DNA from: Methyloversatilis sp. RAC08
Lineage (GTDB): Bacteria; Pseudomonadota; Gammaproteobacteria; Burkholderiales; Rhodocyclaceae
Assembly: GCF_001713355.1 (NCBI RefSeq)
Contig: NZ_CP016448.1
Coordinates: forward strand, 124,001-188,000
DNA length: 64,000 nt
Direction of reading: 5' to 3'
The notes under the pieces were generated by a model that was not told the DNA's origin, searched no databases, and saw only the letters and a program-made list of their open reading frames with translations. Shown piece by piece: positions 26,712 to 35,710 of the stretch; position 1 is the stretch's first letter; each line of letters opens with the position of its first letter. The position numbers were made by a program, and so were the translations under genes.

Positions 26712-29700
26712 ATGAAACAGTCGAAATACGAGCGTTTCAGCATCCGCGCGCGCAAGGGTGCGCCGGTCAGCACACCATCCGGATCGGAAGTGACGTTCAC
26801 CCCGCTGGGCGCCGTGCAACCGGGCGGCAGTCGTGCCGCTGCAACGGCCGAGCAAGCCGTCATCCCGGCTGATGCGATTGCCCGGGTCACGCTCGACAAC
26901 GGCTTCGAGCTCTGGATACGCGCCGACGACCTGATGCAGGAGGCGGGTTCGAAGGCCGAAACGCGCAGCGATGGTGAAGTGCTGTGGGACATCGGCGACC
27001 TGAACGCACACACCCCGGGCAGCCGCGGGCTGGGCAGCGCGCTCGGTCTGGCGACCCGGGTGATCGAATTCTTCGGCATCGACCTGAAGGACAAGGCACA
27101 GGAATTCGTCGCCCGCCGGCTCGCGACGCGCTTCGAGCGGAAAATCCTCGGCCGCGAGCCGGGGCTGTATCGCTGCGATATCGAGAATGCGGCGCTCGGC
27201 GCGAAGATCGACCGGATCGAGGCGGCGGACGATACGCCGCTGCTGGTGTTCCTGCATGGCACAGCATCGAGCTTCGACGGCAGCTTCGGCAAGCTGGCGG
27301 CTGACGACAACCCGCGCGGCAACGCCGCCTGCGCGCGACTGGCGAGTGTCTATGGCGAAGGCAGCTATGCCTTCGAGCACCGCACACTGACCGTCAGCCC
27401 GATCCAGAACGCGCTCGAACTGGCCGAATCGCTGCCGCAGGGCGCCACGCTGCATCTGGTCAGCCACTCGCGCGGTGGTCTGGTCGGCGAGTTGCTGTGC
27501 CTGGGGCAGCGTGTGCGCAGCAGCGACCCGTTGCGCGCCGAAGTACTGAAACGTCTGTTTGTCGGCGACGTGTCGATCGCGCAGCAGCTGAACATCGAAC
27601 CGCTGGACGAAGCCGGCGAAAAGCGGCTGAAGGAAGACTACGCCGCCGACCGCGACGCGCTGCTGAAGCTGGCCGAAGTGCTGGATGCGAAGCAGTTCCG
27701 GATCACGCGCTTCGTGCGCGTCGCCTGCCCGGCCATGGGCACAACGCTCGCGTCCGGCCGGCTGGATCGCTGGTTTTCGCTGCTGCTCAACGCCAGCCGC
27801 ATCGCCGGTCTGCAGCACGTGCCGCTGGCACCCGAGGCGCTCGACTTCATGGCCGCCGTGCTGCGCGAGCGCACCGATCCACGCGTACTGCCCGGCCTGG
27901 AAGCGATGATGCCCGGCTCGGCCGTCGTGCGCCTGCTGAACCATCCGGAAACGCGCACCGAGTCGGATCTGACGGTGATCGCCGGCGACATCGAGCGTGG
28001 CCACACCATCCTGTCGGCGCTGAAGGTGTTCGTGACCGACTGGTTCTACAAGGGCGAACACGATCTGGTGGTGAATACCGGATCGATGTTCGGCGGCATC
28101 AAGCGCCCGGAACACGGCGCCCGACAGCAGATGGACAAGGGCGACGCGGTCGATCACTTCAGCTATTTCCACAATGCCCGCTCGGTCGACTGGCTGCTGC
28201 AGGGTCTGACCCGCGCTGACGGCTCCGACGCTGGCTTTCGCCCGATCAGCGAGCGGCCGCCGATCCCGCCGGCCTGGCGCAGTGCAATTGCGCGCAGTCG
28301 CGCCGGCGGGCTGCCGAAACCCCTGGCAGTCGTGCTGCCGGGCACCATGGGCAGTTCGCTGAAGGCCGATGGTGATCGCGTGTGGCTGAACTACAAGTCT
28401 CTGGCGTTCGGCGGACTGGAAAAGATAGGCATCGATGCGGCACAGATCGAGGTCGATGGTCTGGTCGACAGCTTCTATGCGCCGCTGATGATGCATCTGG
28501 CGCAGACCCATAGGGTCGAGTTCTTCGCCTACGACTGGCGCAATTCGGTGCAGAGGGCTGCGCAGCAGCTGGCCGAACAGCTCACGCTGTGGCTGCCTGA
28601 CCTGCAGGCACAGAAGCAACCGCTGCACCTCGTGGCGCACTCGATGGGTGGCCTCGTGGTGCGCGCCATGATCGCCGACCGCAAGGGCGCAGAAGTGTGG
28701 CGGCGCATCTGCGAGTTGCCGAACAGCCGCCTGTTGATGCTGGGCACGCCCAATCATGGCTCGCATGAAGCGGTGCGCTGGCTGACCGGACGCAACCCGA
28801 CGCAGTTCAAGCTGATGCTGCTCGATCTGTTGAACAGCCGCGACGGCATCATCGACATCGTCCGGCGCTACCCCGGGCTGGTCGAACTGCTGCCCTTCCC
28901 CGCCGACGGATCGGCGCTGCGTTATGACGATCCCTCTCTGTGGGCCGGCCTGCGCGAAGGACTCGGCGAGCGCTGGAAGCTGGCCGATGCGGGCGTGCTG
29001 CGCGGTGCGCGGCGCACCTGGGACGCGCTGGCCGGCGCAGTCGATGCGCAGCACATGATCTATGTCGCCGGCGTGCAGCCGGAAACAGTGTGCGGCCACG
29101 AACTGATCGACGACGATGGCGCCTTCCGCTTCAACCGTCGAAAGCTGGTGTTTCCGCACACGCCGGAAGGCGACGGCACGGTCACCTGGGCGTCCGGCCG
29201 ACTGCCCGGCGTACCGATGTATTTTGCCGAGAACACCGCGCACGACGCGCTGTGTTCGTACGACTTCGGCCGCAAGACTTTCGCCGGCTACACCGATCTG
29301 CTGCTGAAGGGCTCGACCACGCGCTTGCCGCGCAGCATGGGTGCGGCGCGCAGTGCGCGTGCGACGGTCACCGGCAGCGCGCACGGCGCATCGCCCCCCG
29401 TGCTCGACTCGATTCCGACGGCGGCCGAGGTCGAGCGTCTGGGTTTCGGCCCCGGCAGCCCGCAGCCCACCGAAGCCCCTGCGCAGCCCGGACTCGAGGT
29501 CCAGCTTACCCACGGCGACCTGAGCTACGTGAAGCATCCGCTGATGGTGGGCCACTATCTGGGCGACAGCATCGTCAGTGCCGAACGCGCGCTCGACAAG
29601 CAACTGACACGCCCAGGTGAGCAGGTCGGGCCGCTTACGCAACGCATGGATCTGGGCCTTTATCCCGGACAGATCGGCAGCAGCGCGTTGTTCTACAACG

Positions 29701-32360
29701 ACACGCCCGAAGCACGTCCGGTCGCAGCCATCGTGGTCGGCCTGGGAGAACTGGGCTCCTTGTCGCCCGGACGGCTCGAGTCCACGGTGTCGGACGCACT
29801 GCTGACCTACTGTTTCGAACTGGTGCAGATGCCGGAGGGGAAACGCCCGATCCGCGCCGCCGACATGCGTTCGATGGGGCTGAGCACGGTATTGATCGGC
29901 AGCGGTGCCGGCGGCATGACCTTGCGCGATTCGATCGAGGCGCTGCTGCGCGCGGTCGTGAACACCAATCGCCGGCTGATCGACGCAGGTCTGGGGGACC
30001 GCATCTACCTGTCGAAACTGCAGCTGATCGAACTGTTCCAGGACGTGACCATCAATGCCGCCGACGCGCTGGATGACGTGCTGGCGTCGGTCGACTTCGG
30101 CGCCGATGTGCGCTGGCCGGAACAGACCGTGCACGCGGGCGACGGCGGTCGCCGCCGGGTCAGCTTCGACAGCGACGGTGACTGGTGGCACCGGCTGGAA
30201 ATATGCACCGACCCGGAAGACACGCGGCTGCGTTTCGTGTCGTCGACCAACCGTGCGCGTGCCGAGGAAACCATTGGCCTGGGCCAGCTGTCGCTGGCCG
30301 CCAGGTTCATCGAGCGCGCGTGCACGCAACCCGGTCGCAATCGCGAAGCGGCACGCACGCTGTTCGACATGCTGCTGCCCAACCGGCTCAAGGAGCTGGC
30401 GCCGGAAAATCACAACCTGCTGCTGGTGCTCGACGAAAAATCGGCCGCCTACCCGTGGGAATTGCTGGAAGATCGCTGGGCGACCAACCCGCTGCCGCCC
30501 GCCGCCCGCAGCGGCCTGCTGCGCACACTCAGAACACCGGAATTCCGGGCACAACCGGTGCACGGCACCGAACTGTCGGCACTGGTCATCGGCCACCCGG
30601 ATCTGGAAGGCTGGGACAAGTTCATCGACCTGCCGGGCGCGCGCGACGAAGCGCAGCATGTCGCCGAATGTCTTACCGAACTGGGCTACCAGACCGACGC
30701 GTGCATCGACGCGACCCATACCGACATTCTCGAAAGCCTGCACCGGCGCCGCTGGCGCATCCTGCATCTGGCCGGTCACGGCGAACACGACTACCGGGTC
30801 GAGGGCCACCGCGGCGCACCGACGTCAGCCGGTGACAGGCCACTGTCAGGCATGGTGATCGGGCACGGCGTGCTGCTCACGCCGGGCGATGTCGAACAGA
30901 TGCGCTACGTACCCGAACTGGTGTTCATCAACTGCTGTCACCTCGGCAAGACACGCTCGCAGGACAAGCAGGCCTTCCCCGCCCTGGCCGCCAATCTGGG
31001 TGTGCAGTTCATCCGCATGGGGGTGAAGGCGGTGGTGGCAGCCGGCTGGGCGGTCGATGACGATGCTGCCAAGACCTTTGCCGCGACGTTCTACCAGCGC
31101 ATGCTGGCCGGCGACCCGTTCGGCGAGTCCGTGCGGGCGGCGCGACGCGCCTGCGTGCAGCAGCATCCGCAGTCGAATACATTTGGCGCCTACCAGTGCT
31201 ACGGTGATCCGGGCTTTCGCCTGCTGCGTGCGCAGGGCGACGGTTCGCGCTCGACCGCCCGCCCGCCCGGACCGCTGCACTCGCATGCCGAGCTGGTCAG
31301 CAATCTGGACAATATGCGCGAATCGGTGCGCATGCAGTCGTCTGCGACCGACGGCAGGTGGCTGCAGGGCAGCGTCGACGCTCTGTTCGACCGCGTGCCC
31401 GACGCCAGCCGAGAAAGATGGCTGGCCCGCGCCGATGTGCGCGCAGCACTCGGCTTTCTGTGGGGCGAGATCGGTGACTACGCGCGGGCGATCGAACACC
31501 TCGACGCTGCACTGTCGGCCAGCAAGGGCGATTGCCCGATCCGGGTGGTCGAACAGTGCGCGAATTTCCGCGTTCGGCTGGCGGGACGACGCTGGCTGGA
31601 ATCCCTCGCCGGCGACGCACCGGACGAAGCCCTGCGCGAATCGCTGCGCACCTCGATCATCGCCGCCATCATGGAACTGGACCTGCTGATCCAGCGCGCC
31701 CGCACGCCGGAACGCCTGAACATGATGGGTGCCGCATGCAAGCGGCTTGCGCTGGTAACCACGGGGCAGGAGCGCCAGGAGTCGCTGGTCAACATGGCCA
31801 CCTACTATCGCGACGCCTTCGAAATGGAGGGCAGCAGCAGCGCCTACCCCTTCGTCAACAGCGCACTGGCCGACCTGTTCGCCACGGCAGGCGATCCGGA
31901 TTACACACCGCTGTGGGCGCGTGATGCGCTGCTCAGCGAGGCGGAACGCATCCGTGTCGCCTGCGAGGCCGAACATTGCGACGAACCCGGCCTGTGGCTG
32001 GCGACCGGCATCGCCGATTGCCGGTTGCTGTCGATGATCGCCGAAGCCCTGCCGGCGCCGCCCGACAAGCCGGCCGCCAAACGGCCGCGCGCGCCGGCCC
32101 GCAAGCCGGCGAAGCGCGCGCCAGTCCGTGATGACGCCATCGATGAGAAATTCGACCGCGTGCTGAACGAGTACCTGAATGCCTTTCGCCGCGGCGCCAG
32201 CCCGCGCGAACGCGCATCGATCACCGAAAACTTCGATTTCCTGGTTGCGCTGCTCGATGGCGCTGATGCTGCGCCGTCGGTACGCAGTGACGACTCCGGA
32301 CTCAAGCCGGTGATTGCGGCACTGGTCAACATGCGCAACCGCTTCCGGGAGCTGCCATGA
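26712..32360 (+). CDS. Giant alpha/beta-hydrolase - CHAT protease - TPR-like fusion
   Basis: A protein of 1882 residues. In order: a first alpha/beta-hydrolase unit (about 170-480) with FLHGTASSFDGSF and nucleophile Ser253 (SHSRGGL); a second, LCAT/PGAP1-like unit (about 535-870) with LPGTMGSSLK and Ser644 (AHSMGGLVVR); a region of about 930-1130 containing GDLSYVKHPLMVGHYLGD and LGLYPGQIGSS, seen before CHAT domains elsewhere; a CHAT caspase-like protease (about 1300-1500) with His1356 (AGHGEH) and Cys1409 (INCCH) as the likely dyad; and a helical TPR-like tail (about 1530-1830) with a Lys/Arg/Pro/Ala-rich insert. AGCAGGAGG precedes the start. It overlaps the next gene by 4 bp. It looks like an effector combining lipid-ester hydrolysis with proteolysis; no function is proven. 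Confidence 0.85.
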   Translation: MKQSKYERFSIRARKGAPVSTPSGSEVTFTPLGAVQPGGSRAAATAEQAVIPADAIARVTLDNGFELWIRADDLMQEAGSKAETRSDGEVLWDIGDLNAHTPGSRGLGSALGLATRVIEFFGIDLKDKAQEFVARRLATRFERKILGREPGLYRCDIENAALGAKIDRIEAADDTPLLVFLHGTASSFDGSFGKLAADDNPRGNAACARLASVYGEGSYAFEHRTLTVSPIQNALELAESLPQGATLHLVSHSRGGLVGELLCLGQRVRSSDPLRAEVLKRLFVGDVSIAQQLNIEPLDEAGEKRLKEDYAADRDALLKLAEVLDAKQFRITRFVRVACPAMGTTLASGRLDRWFSLLLNASRIAGLQHVPLAPEALDFMAAVLRERTDPRVLPGLEAMMPGSAVVRLLNHPETRTESDLTVIAGDIERGHTILSALKVFVTDWFYKGEHDLVVNTGSMFGGIKRPEHGARQQMDKGDAVDHFSYFHNARSVDWLLQGLTRADGSDAGFRPISERPPIPPAWRSAIARSRAGGLPKPLAVVLPGTMGSSLKADGDRVWLNYKSLAFGGLEKIGIDAAQIEVDGLVDSFYAPLMMHLAQTHRVEFFAYDWRNSVQRAAQQLAEQLTLWLPDLQAQKQPLHLVAHSMGGLVVRAMIADRKGAEVWRRICELPNSRLLMLGTPNHGSHEAVRWLTGRNPTQFKLMLLDLLNSRDGIIDIVRRYPGLVELLPFPADGSALRYDDPSLWAGLREGLGERWKLADAGVLRGARRTWDALAGAVDAQHMIYVAGVQPETVCGHELIDDDGAFRFNRRKLVFPHTPEGDGTVTWASGRLPGVPMYFAENTAHDALCSYDFGRKTFAGYTDLLLKGSTTRLPRSMGAARSARATVTGSAHGASPPVLDSIPTAAEVERLGFGPGSPQPTEAPAQPGLEVQLTHGDLSYVKHPLMVGHYLGDSIVSAERALDKQLTRPGEQVGPLTQRMDLGLYPGQIGSSALFYNDTPEARPVAAIVVGLGELGSLSPGRLESTVSDALLTYCFELVQMPEGKRPIRAADMRSMGLSTVLIGSGAGGMTLRDSIEALLRAVVNTNRRLIDAGLGDRIYLSKLQLIELFQDVTINAADALDDVLASVDFGADVRWPEQTVHAGDGGRRRVSFDSDGDWWHRLEICTDPEDTRLRFVSSTNRARAEETIGLGQLSLAARFIERACTQPGRNREAARTLFDMLLPNRLKELAPENHNLLLVLDEKSAAYPWELLEDRWATNPLPPAARSGLLRTLRTPEFRAQPVHGTELSALVIGHPDLEGWDKFIDLPGARDEAQHVAECLTELGYQTDACIDATHTDILESLHRRRWRILHLAGHGEHDYRVEGHRGAPTSAGDRPLSGMVIGHGVLLTPGDVEQMRYVPELVFINCCHLGKTRSQDKQAFPALAANLGVQFIRMGVKAVVAAGWAVDDDAAKTFAATFYQRMLAGDPFGESVRAARRACVQQHPQSNTFGAYQCYGDPGFRLLRAQGDGSRSTARPPGPLHSHAELVSNLDNMRESVRMQSSATDGRWLQGSVDALFDRVPDASRERWLARADVRAALGFLWGEIGDYARAIEHLDAALSASKGDCPIRVVEQCANFRVRLAGRRWLESLAGDAPDEALRESLRTSIIAAIMELDLLIQRARTPERLNMMGAACKRLALVTTGQERQESLVNMATYYRDAFEMEGSSSAYPFVNSALADLFATAGDPDYTPLWARDALLSEAERIRVACEAEHCDEPGLWLATGIADCRLLSMIAEALPAPPDKPAAKRPRAPARKPAKRAPVRDDAIDEKFDRVLNEYLNAFRRGASPRERASITENFDFLVALLDGADAAPSVRSDDSGLKPVIAALVNMRNRFRELP

Positions 32361-32932
32361 GTGACCGCGATCTGGCAAAGGTGGCGCTCGGCGCGCTGCA
32401 CATCGCCGGCTGCCAGTCGCGGGACAAGGTGTCGCCGCACTTCCGGCTGTACGAACTGACACGCTCCGACATCGCCTCCCGACAGGGCATTCCGAACGCC
32501 TTTCCGTCGGATGCCGAGTTCCGCGCCGCAGTGCATCTGGCGCGCGAGGTACTCGAGCCGGTGCGCGCCAAGTTCGGCAGCTTCACGCCGAACAGCGTGT
32601 TCCGCAGCCAGGCCCTCGAACGCGCCCTCAAGCGCAAACCGTCGAGCTGGGTCAGCAGCAGCCAGCACGCGCGCGGGGAAGCGTGCGACATCGAAATCGT
32701 AGGTGTCGCCACGATCGCACTCGCCGAGTGGGTGGCGGAGCACATCAAGGTGTTCGATCAGATCATCTGCGAATGCTACGACCCGGCCAAGGGCCCGAAT
32801 TCGGGTTGGGTGCACGTGTCGCTGCGCCCCCCGGGCGGCGCGCCGAACCGTCGTCAGCTGCTGAGCTACGTACGTGATCCGCGCTCCGGCGCCTACCGTT
32901 ACGTACCGGGGCTGACCAGCGATACGGCATGA
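32357..32932 (+). CDS. Peptidase M15-type (D-Ala-D-Ala carboxypeptidase-like) protein
   Basis: A 191-residue protein with the fold of phage endolysin-like and VanX-like M15 metallopeptidases. The N-terminal VSPHFRLYELTRSD is typical. Zinc ligands can be placed at His104 and Asp111 (SSQHARGEACDIEI) and His153 (SGWVHVSL). There is no signal peptide, so it would not reach peptidoglycan without lysis, export or damage to the membrane. It overlaps the CHAT gene stop (ATGA), which ties it to the same module. No other phage genes are nearby. Confidence 0.8.
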   Translation: MSDRDLAKVALGALHIAGCQSRDKVSPHFRLYELTRSDIASRQGIPNAFPSDAEFRAAVHLAREVLEPVRAKFGSFTPNSVFRSQALERALKRKPSSWVSSSQHARGEACDIEIVGVATIALAEWVAEHIKVFDQIICECYDPAKGPNSGWVHVSLRPPGGAPNRRQLLSYVRDPRSGAYRYVPGLTSDTA

Positions 32933-32972
32933 TGCGGCGCGTCGAATCCACTTTTCCGCCGCAGCGCACGCG

Positions 32973-33536
32973 ATGACCACCTTCCTGTTCAGCGGTCACC
33001 TGATGGACCGTCCCGACCGCGCGGCAGCGCGCTTTCCACCGGCGATGGAGCCCGCGGCGGCGGCCGCGATCGCCGCTGCGCTGGACCGCCACGGCGCCAG
33101 TGCCGGCGACATCGCATTCAGTCAGGCCGCATCCGGCGGTGACCTGCTGTTCCTCGAGGCATGCGCCGAACGCGGGGTGAGACGCCGCATCCTGCTGCCC
33201 TTCGACATCGCCACCTTCGAACAGACCTCGGTCAGGCCGTCGCTGGACGGCGAACGCTGGGTCGAACGCTATCGCCGGGCGCTCGCAGCACCCGGCGCAG
33301 CGGTACAGGACATGCCGACGGCGCTCGGCCCGCTGGCCGATGGCCGCGATCCCTACGAGGCCTGCAATCGGTGGCTGGTGGACGAAGCGCTCGCGCATGC
33401 CAGTGGTGCGCTCTGCTTCATCTGCCTGTGGAATGGCGACGGACCCGAGGGCCCGGGCGGCACGGCTCACATGGTGGCCGAAGTCGGCGCGCACGGCGGC
33501 CTGATCGAGCACATCGACACGCGCCTGCTCGTCTGA
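32973..33536 (+). CDS. SLOG-like Rossmannoid protein
   Basis: A 187-residue soluble protein. It starts with a hydrophobic strand and a Gly-His turn (TFLFSGHLMDRPDR), has the pattern SQAASGGDLLFLEACAERG, then ILLPFDIATFEQTSV, WVERYRRAL and ICLWNGDGPEGPGGTAHMV. This pattern matches domains found beside TPR, cyclase and CHAT genes and resembles SLOG nucleotide-binding proteins. It lies 40 bp after the M15 gene on the same strand and is the last member of the module. A sensor role for a nucleotide signal is inference; similarity could not be measured. Confidence 0.55.
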   Translation: MTTFLFSGHLMDRPDRAAARFPPAMEPAAAAAIAAALDRHGASAGDIAFSQAASGGDLLFLEACAERGVRRRILLPFDIATFEQTSVRPSLDGERWVERYRRALAAPGAAVQDMPTALGPLADGRDPYEACNRWLVDEALAHASGALCFICLWNGDGPEGPGGTAHMVAEVGAHGGLIEHIDTRLLV

Positions 33537-33638
33537 CGCAAAGCCCCGAATCCGGGCTGACGCAAGGGAAACAAGCGGGAACATTTCCCGGCGCCCTTCG
33601 CATTAGCATGCAAGCCCTGCCCCGACCGGATTACCCGC

Positions 33639-34994
33639 ATGAGTCTGCGCATCAGACTCACCCTCATCATTGCATCGCTGATGACCTTGCTGGTCGTTGC
33701 CGACAGCGTGCGCAGGCTGTACGACGCCCACGATGACGCAGTCGCCGAGATGGAATCGGTCGCCCGGCTGGCGCACGCGCTGCTGCCCAGCGCGCTGTCG
33801 CCGCCGCCGATCGGCGTCACGGCCGAGACACTTCTCGCCCGCATCCAGCTCACCCACGAGCTGAGCAGCCTGCGCCATCTGACCGTGGAAGTGCGGTCGG
33901 CGAGCGGCCAGCTGATACTGAGCTCACGCACCGGTCCGCAGCAATCCGCGCCCTTTGCGCTGGGCTGGATGGGTGAGCGTCTGCGCAGCCGCTCGCCGCT
34001 GCGCAAGGACATTCTGGTGGGCCAGCAGGTCATCGGCTACTACCTGCTGGTGCCCAATGCCGACGACGAATTGCGCGAGATATGGAACGACTACGTCAAG
34101 CAGACCTCGATGGTCGCCGCGATCGGACTGATCGCCTGCCTGATGGTGTTCTGGGCGGTCGGTCGTGCGCTGCATCCTTTGGGCAGCGTGATGCGTGCGC
34201 TGTCGGCGATCGGCGAAGGACGGCTCGACGCAAGGCTGGAAAATGTCGGTCCGGGTGATCTTGCGCCGCTGTCGGAATCGTTCAACAGCATGGCGTCCAC
34301 CCTTGAAGCGGCGGTCGACGAACGCGCACGGCTGCTGCGCAAGCTGATTACGCACGAAGAAGAAATCCGCCACGCGCTGGCGCGCGACCTGCACGATGAG
34401 CTGAGCCCCTATCTGGTGGCGATACACCCGCATGCACGGCTGCTGGCGGACGCCTGCGAAGGCCGGCCGGAACTGGCCGAGCATCGCGAATCGGCACGCT
34501 GGATGTCGGAACAGGTCGGCCACATGCTGCGTCTGGTGCGCAATCTGCTCGAACACCTGCGCCCGCCCGACATCGAAGAGCTCGGTCTGGGACACGCGCT
34601 TCGAGAGCTGGGCAAGCAGCGCAGCCGCTGTGCCGACGCGGCCCAGGTGAATTTCGATCTGCACGAGGATCTGGGACAGTTGTCGGCGATGCACGACATC
34701 ACGCTGTACCGCATCGTGCAGGAGTGCATGACCAACACCGTCAAGCATGCGCGCTGCACCCGCATCGACATCGCGCTCGACATCGATCCCGTTGCAGGCC
34801 GTGTATCGCTGCGCGTGCGCGACGATGGTGAGCCAAGGCCGCACGCCACGCCCGAGAGCGGCTTCGGTCTGGTCGGCATGCGCGAACGCGCACTGGCGCT
34901 GGGCGGCGACTGCCGTGCCGGCCCGCGCCCCGAAGGTGGCTGGCAGGTTGACGCCTGGCTGCCGCTGAAAACTTCGATACTGGAAAAACCATGA
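33639..34994 (+). CDS. NarX-type sensor histidine kinase (MoxY-like)
   Basis: A 451-residue membrane kinase. One helix at the N-terminus (about 6-22), a periplasmic part of about 130 residues, a second helix (about 155-172), HAMP, HisKA_3 with His252 (ALARDLHDELSPYL) and a GHKL ATPase (QECMTNTVKHA, GFGLVGMRERA). The short N-terminal sensor looks like the LapD/MoxY type, seen in methanol-oxidation regulators and others. It overlaps the response regulator by 4 bp. The ligand is unknown. Confidence 0.9.
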   Translation: MSLRIRLTLIIASLMTLLVVADSVRRLYDAHDDAVAEMESVARLAHALLPSALSPPPIGVTAETLLARIQLTHELSSLRHLTVEVRSASGQLILSSRTGPQQSAPFALGWMGERLRSRSPLRKDILVGQQVIGYYLLVPNADDELREIWNDYVKQTSMVAAIGLIACLMVFWAVGRALHPLGSVMRALSAIGEGRLDARLENVGPGDLAPLSESFNSMASTLEAAVDERARLLRKLITHEEEIRHALARDLHDELSPYLVAIHPHARLLADACEGRPELAEHRESARWMSEQVGHMLRLVRNLLEHLRPPDIEELGLGHALRELGKQRSRCADAAQVNFDLHEDLGQLSAMHDITLYRIVQECMTNTVKHARCTRIDIALDIDPVAGRVSLRVRDDGEPRPHATPESGFGLVGMRERALALGGDCRAGPRPEGGWQVDAWLPLKTSILEKP

Positions 34995-35674
34995 GCCTGC
35001 ACAACCCGATCCGCGTCCTGCTCGTCGACGACCATGCAGTCGTGCGCGCCGGCTATCGTCGTTTTCTCGAACACAACCGGGCGATGGAGGTGGTCGGCGA
35101 AGCCGGTACCTCGGACGAGGCCTATCAGCTGTTCCGCATGCTCAAGCCGGATGTGGTGGTGATGGACATTTCGCTGCCCGGTGCCAGCGGGATCGAAGCC
35201 ACGCGCCGCATGCTGGCGCTGGACAACCGCGCCCGCGTGCTGATGTTCTCGATGCATGCACAACCTGCGTTCGCGCGCCAGGCGCTGGAAGCCGGTGCGA
35301 TAGGCTTCCTGACCAAGGACACCGAACCCGAAGCGCTGGTGCAGGCCGTGCTCGCCGCGGCGCAGGGGCGACGCACGCTCAGTCCGCGCGTGGCCGAGCA
35401 ACTGGCGCTGGACAATGTGATGCCGGACGAAAAGCGGCTCGACGTGCTGACGCCGCGCGAATTCGAAATCTGCCGCCTCCTGCTGGCCGGCATGTCGGTC
35501 GACGAAATCGCCGACGCGCTCAAGCTCAGTCCGAAGACGATATCGAACCGCATGAGCGAAATCCGCCAGAAGCTCGACGTGCGCAGCGATGTCGAACTGG
35601 TGCGCCTGGCCACCGCAGCCGGACTGGTGCCCTGGGCGGCGCGGCCGGACGCTGCGGGCGATTTTGGTCAATGA
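34991..35674 (+). CDS. NarL/FixJ-family response regulator
   Basis: A 227-residue regulator. The receiver contains LLVDDHAVVRAGYRRFLE, the phospho-acceptor Asp59 (VVMDISLPG), a Ser (MFSMH) and Lys (FLTKDTEPE). The C-terminal LuxR-type helix-turn-helix is LTPREFEICRLLLAGMSV followed by DEIADALKLSPKTISNRM. It is translationally coupled to the kinase (ATGA). Targets cannot be told from the window. Confidence 0.93.
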   Translation: MSLHNPIRVLLVDDHAVVRAGYRRFLEHNRAMEVVGEAGTSDEAYQLFRMLKPDVVVMDISLPGASGIEATRRMLALDNRARVLMFSMHAQPAFARQALEAGAIGFLTKDTEPEALVQAVLAAAQGRRTLSPRVAEQLALDNVMPDEKRLDVLTPREFEICRLLLAGMSVDEIADALKLSPKTISNRMSEIRQKLDVRSDVELVRLATAAGLVPWAARPDAAGDFGQ

Positions 35675-35710
35675 GCCGTCAATGAGCGGTCAGCGGGCGC
35701 TCACTGGCCG

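Noticed and set aside
26595-30809. 1404-residue antisense frame opposite the TIR and CHAT genes
   Set aside because: High-GC shadow of well-supported coding sequence; no recognisable domain.
32357-32932. Prophage remnant suggested by the M15 peptidase
   Set aside because: No holin, capsid, tail or integrase genes nearby; the gene is translationally coupled to the CHAT gene.
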